Assembly: GCA_026414365.1 (NCBI GenBank)
Contig: JAOAJD010000001.1
Coordinates: 231,687-295,686 of the forward strand
Direction: 5' to 3'
DNA from: Candidatus Iainarchaeum sp.
Lineage (GTDB): Archaea; Iainarchaeota; Iainarchaeia; Iainarchaeales; SKW153
Length of the DNA: 64,000 nt
How positions within the stretch are numbered: the stretch's first letter is position 1; each line of letters begins with the position of its first letter. Below the pieces are notes generated by a model, which saw only the letters and a list, made by a program, of their open reading frames with translations, was not told the origin of the DNA and did no database searches. Shown piece after piece: positions 17,836-25,972 of the stretch. The translations under genes and the position numbers were made by a program.

Positions 17836-19494
17836 TCAACCCTTCTTATCTAATAAATATTTTTCACATTCTCTTGAAACTTCTACAACATTTCTTATAC
17901 CTTGTTTTCTAAGATTGTCTAAGAAATTAGCTCTTGAGTATACTTCTGCTTCTATTTGTTTCATTGTTAATCCTGTATATTGTTGTAAATCGTTTAAATA
18001 TTTAACTTTAACGGCCACCTTTTCTATATTATCTTTCACTGGATCCCATATATATATTTGTTGAATTTTTGGTTTTCCTGAAAGCACATCTACAACTTCA
18101 CCTATCTCAACAATTCTTCTTATTGTACCTTTTCTCTTATCATGAATTCTACTTTCTACAATAATTAAATCTAAACCAGACAACATTAAAACAGGAACAT
18201 TCATAGGAGGACTTATTATTCTAACTATTGTTTCGTCTGCAGAGTTTGCGTGTATTGTACCCATACTACCCTGATGACCTGTATTCATAGCAGTAAATAA
18301 AGAAAATGCCTCTGCATGTCTTACCTCCCCAACTATAATCCTATCTGGTCTCATTCTTAGAGCATTTTTAGTTAGTATATCTAAAGATATTTCGCCTGTA
18401 CCCTCAATAGTAGGAGGTCTAGCCTCCATTCTTATCCAATGTTTTAAAGGCAAGTTGAGCTCTGCTGTATCTTCTATAGAAATTATTCTCTCATAACTTG
18501 GAATAAAAGAAGATAAAACATTTAATAGAGTTGTTTTACCTGAGCCTGTACCGCCAGCAATTAGTATGTTTGCAGGTTTAACTTTTAAACCTTCTACACA
18601 TAGCCATAAAAAAGCTGCAAGTTCTGTAGAAAGAGTATTAAAATCTATTAGATCAATCACAGAAAAAGGATCCTCTTTGAATTTTCTTATTGTTAAAGTA
18701 GATGAATCTACAGAAGCTGGTGGTATTGTAGCATTTACTCTGCTTCCATCAGCTAGTCTGGCATCAAGTAACGGCGAGGATAAATCAACTCTCCTACCAA
18801 CAGAAGCTGCAATCCTGTTTATCAAATCTTGTATTTCTTTTTCAGTGAAGAAGACAACATTAGTTAACATCATTTCATACTTCCTATGGAAAACATATAC
18901 TGGTTTTTTTGCCCCTATTACCATTATTTCTTCCAGATTATCATCTCTGACTAAAGGATCTATTAAACCATAACCAACCATCTCTCTAACTACAGCATCT
19001 GCATAAAAGTCCCACTTTGTTGGAGGAACTTTAAGCTCAGTTGATTCTTTTAGTATCTCAATAACTTTTTTATAGTAAGTTGTTCTCCTCTCCCTTTCGT
19101 CTCTTATTCTATATGGTGATATAGTTACTAATCTTGTAACTATTTCTTTAATTGTGTTTATCGTTGCTCTCTCTGCTGCCGATGGTCTGGGTACTGGAAC
19201 GGTGTAAAGAAGAAGAGATTCTCCTTCTAACTTGTATATTTTCGTGTTACCGTAAGAATCTATTAAAACCTTCTTGATTTTTTCTAAATCATTGGTAAAC
19301 TTCTCTTCTTCAGCTCCATAAAAGATAGCTTCTTCTTTTTGTTCATCGCTAAATTTTTTCTCTTCAGCAAAGATATTTTCATCAGCTTTCTCTTTAGAAG
19401 AATCTTCTTCTTTCTTAACTTCTTGACCTTTGGCTATTTCTTGCTCCTTAGTTTCTTTTACTTTTTTCATCAAATCTTTTAAATACTCTGGCAT
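17836..19494 (-). CDS. GspE/VirB11-family pilus assembly ATPase
   Basis: Walker A ILIAGGTGSGKTTLLNVLSSF, GEISLDILTKNALRMRPDRIIVGEVRHAEAF, MGTIHANSADE. Confidence 0.95.
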   Translation of the reverse strand: MPEYLKDLMKKVKETKEQEIAKGQEVKKEEDSSKEKADENIFAEEKKFSDEQKEEAIFYGAEEEKFTNDLEKIKKVLIDSYGNTKIYKLEGESLLLYTVPVPRPSAAERATINTIKEIVTRLVTISPYRIRDERERRTTYYKKVIEILKESTELKVPPTKWDFYADAVVREMVGYGLIDPLVRDDNLEEIMVIGAKKPVYVFHRKYEMMLTNVVFFTEKEIQDLINRIAASVGRRVDLSSPLLDARLADGSRVNATIPPASVDSSTLTIRKFKEDPFSVIDLIDFNTLSTELAAFLWLCVEGLKVKPANILIAGGTGSGKTTLLNVLSSFIPSYERIISIEDTAELNLPLKHWIRMEARPPTIEGTGEISLDILTKNALRMRPDRIIVGEVRHAEAFSLFTAMNTGHQGSMGTIHANSADETIVRIISPPMNVPVLMLSGLDLIIVESRIHDKRKGTIRRIVEIGEVVDVLSGKPKIQQIYIWDPVKDNIEKVAVKVKYLNDLQQYTGLTMKQIEAEVYSRANFLDNLRKQGIRNVVEVSRECEKYLLDKKG

Positions 19495-19612
19495 TTCATT
19501 AACTTAATAGTTTATTAGTATATATAAATCTTAATGTAAAATAAGAAAATGATTTAAGGAGTTATTTAGAAAATAGAAAAACAAAGAAACTTTTAATCAC
19601 CAAATCTAAAGA

Positions 19613-21334
19613 TTATTTAAACTCTTGTATCTCTCCTTTTAATTTATTTATAAAATCTTCAAAAGGTAATTGTATTAATTTATTATTCTGCCTTATAGTT
19701 ACTGTTTTATTCTCTAATTCCTTTTTACCAATTGCTATTATATAATTGAATTTTTGCAATTCTGCATCTCTTACTTTTGCAGCTACAGTTTCTTTTCTAA
19801 GATCTAATTCTACTCTAAAATAATTACTCAAAAGTTTATTATAGATATCTAAAGAATAATCATAAAACTCTTCAGATATTGGAATTATCATTACTTGATT
19901 AGGACTTAACCACAAAGGAAATCTACCACCATAGTGCTCTATTAATATTCCTATAAATCTCTCAATCGAACCAAATACAACTCTATGTATCATTACAGGA
20001 GTGTGAGGCTTATCATCTTTTCCAATGTAGAATAACTCAAAGTTAAGAGGCATAAGAAAATCGAGTTGTACTGTAGCACATTGCCAAGTTCTACCTAGAG
20101 AATCTCTTATGTGAAAATCAATCTTAGGTCCATAGAAAGCACCTTCTCCTTCATTTATCTTATATTTTATGCCCAAACTGTCTAATGCTTTTTTAAGTGA
20201 AGAAGTTGCTTTCTCCCAAATTTCATCAGAACCCATTGAATTTTTTGGTCTTGTGCTAAGTTCTACGTGATAATCAAAATTAAACTTTTTGTAGACAAAA
20301 TCTATTAGATCAATAACTCCTTTAACTTCTTGTTCTATTTGGTCTTCTGTACAAAAAATATGAGCATCGTCTTGAGTAAACTTTCTAACTCTCAACAAAC
20401 CATTTAAAACCCCGGATAATTCATGTCTGTGTACTGTTCCAACTTCGGCCATTCTCAAGGGCAACTCTTTATAAGATCTTCTTTTTGATTTATAAATCAA
20501 AATATGACCTGGGCAATTCATAGGCTTTATTGCATAATCCTCATTATCTATCTTAGTAAAATACATATTTTCTTTATAATGATCCCAATGTCCTGATTTT
20601 ATCCAAAGTGTTTTTTTCAAAATGATTGGAGTTATAACTTCAACATAACCTCGTTTGAAATGTTCCCTTCTCCAAAATTCCATTAAAGAATTCCAAATAA
20701 CCACTCCCTTTGGATGGAAGAAAGCAACTCCTGGAGCTTCTTCTTGCATACTAAAAAGATCCAGTTCTTTCCCTAACTTAATATGATTTCTTTTTTTAGC
20801 TTCTTCAATTTTATTCAAATAATCATCAAGCATGTCTTTGCTTGGAAAGGTTATCCCATAAATTCTTTGAAGCATCTTGTTTTTCTCATCTCCTCTCCAA
20901 TAAGCTCCACTAACTTTCAATAACTTTATTGCCTTTATTTTTGAAGTATAATCGATGTGTGGACCTCTGCAAAGATCAATAAAATCACCTGTCTTATAAA
21001 TAGAAATTTTTTCTTCACTGGGCAATTCTTTAATTAACTCTATCTTATAAGGATTACTTTTAAACAATTCTAAGGCTTCTTCTCTTGTTATCTCTTTTCT
21101 TTCAAACCTATCATTTTTCTTTGCTAGTTCTTTCATTTTTTCTTCTATTTTTTCTAAATCTTCAGGAGTAAAAGGTTTGTCTATATCAAAATCATAATAA
21201 AATCCTTCCTCAATTGGTGGCCCAATAGTTGGTTTTGCATTTGGAAATATCTTTAAAACTGCAGATGCAAGTAAATGAGCACTTGAATGCCAAAATTTTT
21301 CTCTTTCTTCTTTGTTATTAAAATCTATCGTCAT
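19613..21334 (-). CDS. thrS: Threonyl-tRNA synthetase, bacterial-type, apparently lacking the TGS domain
   Basis: HSSAHLLASAV N2 editing-domain motif, CRGPH, class II core (MAEVGTVHRHELSGVLNGLLRVRKFTQDDAHIF), anticodon-binding domain. Confidence 0.95.
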   Translation of the reverse strand: MTIDFNNKEEREKFWHSSAHLLASAVLKIFPNAKPTIGPPIEEGFYYDFDIDKPFTPEDLEKIEEKMKELAKKNDRFERKEITREEALELFKSNPYKIELIKELPSEEKISIYKTGDFIDLCRGPHIDYTSKIKAIKLLKVSGAYWRGDEKNKMLQRIYGITFPSKDMLDDYLNKIEEAKKRNHIKLGKELDLFSMQEEAPGVAFFHPKGVVIWNSLMEFWRREHFKRGYVEVITPIILKKTLWIKSGHWDHYKENMYFTKIDNEDYAIKPMNCPGHILIYKSKRRSYKELPLRMAEVGTVHRHELSGVLNGLLRVRKFTQDDAHIFCTEDQIEQEVKGVIDLIDFVYKKFNFDYHVELSTRPKNSMGSDEIWEKATSSLKKALDSLGIKYKINEGEGAFYGPKIDFHIRDSLGRTWQCATVQLDFLMPLNFELFYIGKDDKPHTPVMIHRVVFGSIERFIGILIEHYGGRFPLWLSPNQVMIIPISEEFYDYSLDIYNKLLSNYFRVELDLRKETVAAKVRDAELQKFNYIIAIGKKELENKTVTIRQNNKLIQLPFEDFINKLKGEIQEFK

Positions 21335-21441
21335 AAGGAAATATTACACTAATAATAAATAAATAATATTGGTTCAATTTGACTCCTGACTAAAAAAACA
21401 AAAAAGAATAAATTCAAAAAATGAAAAAATAAAAAATAATT

Positions 21442-22671
21442 ATGGAAAGAGGACTTTGTGTAAAGTGTAAGGGCAGGTTGTTTTGTGGTTTGCATAAATG
21501 TCCCCTTCTTGAAAAGAAAAAAAACTATTTAAAAATAAAAGAAAGATTGAAAGATGAATTTATTGCATACACCCCTCCTTCCATCTTTATAACTTGGAAG
21601 AAATATCCAAAAGTTGACGTAGCCCCATTGGCCTCCTTTGATAATAGCAAAAAGGTTTCATTTTATGATATGCCAGAAAACTGGTTTGGATTGGATGCAA
21701 ACAAGATTATTTCTTTTAGAGAATCTTTGATAATGCCTTACAAAAGTTTTGAAAAAGAAGATGCAGCAGAACCAAGTTATGAACTTTTAGAAATACAAGA
21801 ATCTGCAATGACTATTGGTTCATTGATGAGTGAGTATGAAATAAAAGAAAAACCTAAGTTAGAAGTAAGTTTCTCAGAATACTATGCTCCTGTAGGTCCT
21901 AAAGCAGAAATGAAAAGATTTGATTTATTAGAAAACCCAAAAATTCCTAGGAAAGTTGATTATCTAAATTCTGACACTGATGCAAAAGCAAGTGATGCAA
22001 TATATGAATTATATAACTCTGGATTTCAAGTAAGTTATTTATCCAAAATACTAAGTATTGGTACATTAGGAATTGAAAGAAAAAGAAAGTTAGTTCCAAC
22101 AAGATGGGCAATTACCGCAGTTGACTCTACCTTGGCAGACAAATTAATTGAAGAGAAAATTAAAAACTATAATAAGATAGATTGTTATAAAATTTTTCAT
22201 TCAGAGTATTTAGAAAATACTTTCTATATCTTACTTATGCCATACGAATGGTCTTTTGAACAATTAGAAGCATGGAAAGCAGGATCTTTCTGGAATAGAT
22301 CGAATGAAGAAGTAGAGATAATCTCAGATTATGAATTATATGAAGGAAGAAAAGAATACGCAGCTAATGTTTCAGGTGCATACTATGCAGCAAAACTTGC
22401 AGTAGCAGAATATTTGGTAAAAGAAAAGATACAGGCTTCTGTTATTGTGTTTAGAGAAATAAGTGATAAATATCAAATACCTCTGGGAGTTTGGCAAATA
22501 AGAGAAAATGTGAGAAATGCCATGAAAAACAAATACGTAGAATTTAATAATTTAGATGATGCGCTTTTGCATCTCAGCAAGAGATTATCTGTTAACATAT
22601 CTGCTTATACAAAAAAATCTGTTCTTATCGACAAAATAAAAAAGCAAAAAAGGATAATTGATTTTTTTTAA
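21442..22671 (+). CDS. nreA: Nre-family archaeal DNA repair protein with C-terminal PIP-box
   Basis: N-terminal zinc cysteines CVKCKGRLFCGLHKCP, STRWAI-like core, C-terminus QKRIIDFF matching QxxIxxFF. Confidence 0.85.
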   Translation: MERGLCVKCKGRLFCGLHKCPLLEKKKNYLKIKERLKDEFIAYTPPSIFITWKKYPKVDVAPLASFDNSKKVSFYDMPENWFGLDANKIISFRESLIMPYKSFEKEDAAEPSYELLEIQESAMTIGSLMSEYEIKEKPKLEVSFSEYYAPVGPKAEMKRFDLLENPKIPRKVDYLNSDTDAKASDAIYELYNSGFQVSYLSKILSIGTLGIERKRKLVPTRWAITAVDSTLADKLIEEKIKNYNKIDCYKIFHSEYLENTFYILLMPYEWSFEQLEAWKAGSFWNRSNEEVEIISDYELYEGRKEYAANVSGAYYAAKLAVAEYLVKEKIQASVIVFREISDKYQIPLGVWQIRENVRNAMKNKYVEFNNLDDALLHLSKRLSVNISAYTKKSVLIDKIKKQKRIIDFF

Positions 22672-22727
22672 TAAAGGTTCGATAAATTTAAATAAATACA
22701 AAATTTTCTTTTATTAAGAGATGAGAA

Positions 22728-24626
22728 ATGAAAAATAAAATAAGATTGTTGTCGAAAGTTTTACTTGTTTTTATTCTTTTTACTTTCATTCAACAAAATT
22801 GCTTTTGCTTGGACACATATATTGAAAATATTAAATCATTAGATGTAAACGTAACACAAAGAATTATAGGAAAGATATCTGGAGAAGTTAGTAGAGGTGA
22901 TGAAATAGAAATAAAAATAGGTACTTTTAAAGAAAATGAAAATCAAATAGTTCTAAAAAGAGAAGCACTAATGAGTATAAAAGGAAAAACAGTTTATGGA
23001 ATTTTCGAAGAAGATAAGAATGAAAATGTTTTTGCAGTATTTAAAATTAAAAATCTTGAAGAATTCGGAACTGGAGATTTTAATATAGAAATAAAGTCTC
23101 GTGTAGTTAGAACGGCTGCCTACAAATTTGATGAAGATATTTCTATTGATCAAATAGAAAAAATTGAAGAGTTTTTAGAACCAACAAACTATATAGAAAG
23201 TGATGATCCTGACTTAAAAGTTAAGACAGAAATCGAATTTAAAAGTGAAAGTTTTTTGGATACTTTAGTTGATGTAGTCAGTTGGGTAAATAAAAACATC
23301 GAATATGACAAAAATAATTATGTTTATATTACAAATTCTGCAAGAAAAACATATATAGAAAGAAAAGGGGTTTGTGACGAATTTTCTTTACTAACTGCAG
23401 CTTTCTTGAGAATTAAGAAAATTCCAACAAAATATGTTGTTGGAGTAACTACAGACATGAATTCTTCTGGAAATCATGCCTGGTTAAAAGCCTATGGGAA
23501 TAGATGGTATTATTTAGATCCTACATATAATCAAGTAATATTTCTAGACGCCGGGCATTTAGAGATTAGTGAAGCAGAAGATCCATCTAAAATAAAAGAC
23601 TTTATTGTTAAAACAAAAACAAAGTATAAAATCGATATCTATGTGAAACATGAAGATCCTGAAGTACAAATAAATTCTTATGAGAAGTTTAGCAAAATGG
23701 TAAATTTTGTTATAGGTGCGTCTACTAGACCCAAAAAATGGGAAGATGCAAAGATATCAGTAATAGTAAAAAATATATCAAATGAAAATATAGTAATTCC
23801 ATTTACTTTTTTAATACATGAAGATTTTGAAATAAAAGATAATTTTAAAAAAAATGTTTGGTTGAAAGAAAACGAAGAAAAGACAGTCGAATGGTTGATT
23901 AAAAATACTGTCGAAATAATTTTACCTTTAAACTATTTATATAAATACAAATATTTTGTGGTGACACCGGATCAAAATCAAGCAGGAATAATTGAAATTT
24001 TGCCAGGCCCTAAAGAAGAATATATAAGAATAAAAGACGTGTCTACAATAACTGACTACGATCAAAATGTTGTTTCTATTTATCTCAAATATGAGAACAC
24101 TTTTGATGCAGTCAAAAAAGCAACAATAGAAGTATATTTCAACTTTAAATTGACCAAAAAAGAAGATATTGAACTTTTACCTGACTACAATTATATAAAG
24201 ATTGAAATAAACAATCCACCAAATAAATATTTTGGATTCTATGAAATTTATATAACTTATGAAAACGAAAAAGAGAAATACTCTTTTTACCTATGGCCGA
24301 AACTACCTAGAATAAAAGAATTTATTCTACCAACAATAGAAATGCCGGATATAGAAGATGGTAACACATACTCTGATAATAACGAACAAATAACAGATGA
24401 AAATTATATTAATGATAAAAACGATGATGAAACAGATATTTTAAATGAAAAAAATAATAATACAGAAACTTATGAAGAAGTAGAAGATAGTTATGAAGAT
24501 ACTTCTAATAAAGAAAATGGTGATGAATTAATCACAAGATATTTTATTTATTCGATATTTATTATATCAACAATCCTATTTTTGGCAGCAATAGCTTTCT
24601 TAGTTTTAAAAAGAGTGAATTATTAA
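22728..24626 (+). CDS. Secreted transglutaminase-like protein with C-terminal TM anchor
   Basis: ERKGVCDEFSLLTAAFLRIKKIPTKYVVGV...NHAWLKAYGNRWYYLDPTYN (Cys-His-Asp triad); acidic/Asn stalk then TM. Confidence 0.85.
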   Translation: MKNKIRLLSKVLLVFILFTFIQQNCFCLDTYIENIKSLDVNVTQRIIGKISGEVSRGDEIEIKIGTFKENENQIVLKREALMSIKGKTVYGIFEEDKNENVFAVFKIKNLEEFGTGDFNIEIKSRVVRTAAYKFDEDISIDQIEKIEEFLEPTNYIESDDPDLKVKTEIEFKSESFLDTLVDVVSWVNKNIEYDKNNYVYITNSARKTYIERKGVCDEFSLLTAAFLRIKKIPTKYVVGVTTDMNSSGNHAWLKAYGNRWYYLDPTYNQVIFLDAGHLEISEAEDPSKIKDFIVKTKTKYKIDIYVKHEDPEVQINSYEKFSKMVNFVIGASTRPKKWEDAKISVIVKNISNENIVIPFTFLIHEDFEIKDNFKKNVWLKENEEKTVEWLIKNTVEIILPLNYLYKYKYFVVTPDQNQAGIIEILPGPKEEYIRIKDVSTITDYDQNVVSIYLKYENTFDAVKKATIEVYFNFKLTKKEDIELLPDYNYIKIEINNPPNKYFGFYEIYITYENEKEKYSFYLWPKLPRIKEFILPTIEMPDIEDGNTYSDNNEQITDENYINDKNDDETDILNEKNNNTETYEEVEDSYEDTSNKENGDELITRYFIYSIFIISTILFLAAIAFLVLKRVNY

Positions 24627-24671
24627 AAACAATAGTTACAAATAATTTATTTAATTATATAAAAACTATTT

Positions 24672-24770
24672 GCGATCGTAGTCTAGTGGTTAGGATAGGG
24701 CCTTGCCAATTTATAAACAAAATTAAAAAGCAAAAAGGCTCTGACCCGGGTTCGAATCCCGGCGATCGCA
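24672..24770 (+). tRNA. tRNA-Gly(GCC) with 27-nt intron (24709-24735)
   Basis: Acceptor GCGATCG/CGATCGC, anticodon stem GGGCC/GGCTC with TTGCCA|intron|A loop, T-arm CCGGG TTCGAAT CCCGG; BHB central helix TTGC/GCAA with CAA and AAA bulges. Confidence 0.93.
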
Positions 24771-24861
24771 CTAATACTTCATTTTTCATTTTAAATTATT
24801 ACTAAAAAAGTTCAGTCAAAAAACTAATTTATTAAAATTTAAAAACAAGAAATTTAAATAT

Positions 24862-24935
24862 GGGCCTGTAGGCTAGCCAGGATAGACCATCCGGCTTCGG
24901 ACCGGATTGCGTGGGTTCGAATCCCACCAGGCTCA
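24862..24935 (+). tRNA. tRNA-Arg(TCG)
   Basis: Acceptor GGGCCTG/CAGGCTC, anticodon stem TCCGG/CCGGA with loop CTTCGGA, T-arm GTGGG TTCGAAT CCCAC. Confidence 0.93.
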
Positions 24936-25036
24936 TCAACTTAGGAGTTAATCTTTTTAATTCTTTTCTAACAAAAGGCTATTTTATAGGCTTGATTACC
25001 AAACTTGACCTATATTCAACTAAAAAAGGTGTGTAA

Positions 25037-25192
25037 ATGAAAACTTGTATCAGTTGTAAAAAAGAGATTACAAAAGAATATGTTGAGTTCAAATGCCCTT
25101 CATGTAACAAACACAAGATAATAAGATGTTTACACTGTAAAAAAACATCAAAGGAGTATAGCTGTCCAGAATGTGGATTTTCTGGACCATAG
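25037..25192 (+). CDS. 51-aa zinc-ribbon protein (HVO_2753-like), absent from ORF track
   Basis: MKTCISCKKEITKEYVEFKCPSCNKHKIIRCLHCKKTSKEYSCPECGFSGP*; four CxxC pairs; directly upstream of aEF-1beta. Confidence 0.88.
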   Translation: MKTCISCKKEITKEYVEFKCPSCNKHKIIRCLHCKKTSKEYSCPECGFSGP

Positions 25193-25213
25193 GAATTGAG
25201 ATAAATTAAAGGT

Positions 25214-25480
25214 GTGATTGTGGGAAGTACTATCCTAATATATAAAATAAAACCAAAAGAAGATTTTGATACAAAAAAAGTTATGGAAGATTTAAAAAAA
25301 ATACAAAAAGGTAGATGCACTGATGCAAAAGAGATCCCAATTGGGTTTGGAATAAAAATAGTAAAGGCAGTAGTAATGGTGCCTGAAAAGCAAGAGAACA
25401 TAATAAATGAAGTTACTGAAGAAATAATGAAGATAAATTCTGTTGAAGAAGCAGAGATAGAAGGAATGACATTGGCATAA
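25214..25480 (+). CDS. ef1b: Translation elongation factor 1-beta
   Basis: PIGFGIKIVKAVVMVPEK...EEIMKINSVEEAEIEGMTLA. Confidence 0.9.
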   Translation: MIVGSTILIYKIKPKEDFDTKKVMEDLKKIQKGRCTDAKEIPIGFGIKIVKAVVMVPEKQENIINEVTEEIMKINSVEEAEIEGMTLA

Positions 25481-25544
25481 CAATTAAATTGATTTTTAAA
25501 TCTTTCTTAAGAAGGACTTATTTATTACCCCAATAAAACTTATT

Positions 25545-25763
25545 TTGAGTGATTTTATGAAGAAACTAACCAGATTTGAAATTGCTAGACTGATAAGTGC
25601 TAGAGCACTACAATTAGCTTTAGGTGCTCCTTTGTTGATAAAAGCCGAAGAAAAAACAACAATGTTAGACTTGGCAAAAAGGGAGTTTGAAGAAAAAGTA
25701 ATTCCGCTTACAGTATTGAGAGAATACCCTAACGGAAAAGTAGAAAAAGTAGAGGTATTTTGA
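25545..25763 (+). CDS. rpoK: DNA-directed RNA polymerase subunit K
   Basis: LTRFEIARLISARALQLALGAPLLI... AKREFEEKVIPLTVLREYP. Confidence 0.92.
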   Translation: MSDFMKKLTRFEIARLISARALQLALGAPLLIKAEEKTTMLDLAKREFEEKVIPLTVLREYPNGKVEKVEVF

Positions 25764-25972
25764 AGAGGTGTTCTAAGTTGGGAAAAGCTGTACCAAAAAT
25801 AATAAAAACAAGAGCGTTGCAGCTAATCGAGTTATATAAAGATAAATTCACTACCGATTTCTATAAAAACAAAGAATTTGTAAAAAGCCTAGAGCTACCT
25901 CTATCTAAGACAACAGTAAACAAAATAGTTGGTTATATAACAAGGGTAATGAAGAAGGCTTCTTCTCAATAA
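25760..25972 (+). CDS. rps17e: 30S ribosomal protein S17e
   Basis: IIKTRALQLIELYKDKFTTDFYKNKEFVKSLELPLSKTTVNKIVGYITRVMK. Confidence 0.9.
   Translation: MKRCSKLGKAVPKIIKTRALQLIELYKDKFTTDFYKNKEFVKSLELPLSKTTVNKIVGYITRVMKKASSQ

Noticed and set aside
17378-17912. Plus-strand ORFs in the pilus locus
   Set aside because: Antisense to a well-supported GspF gene; Phe/Lys-rich spurious translations.
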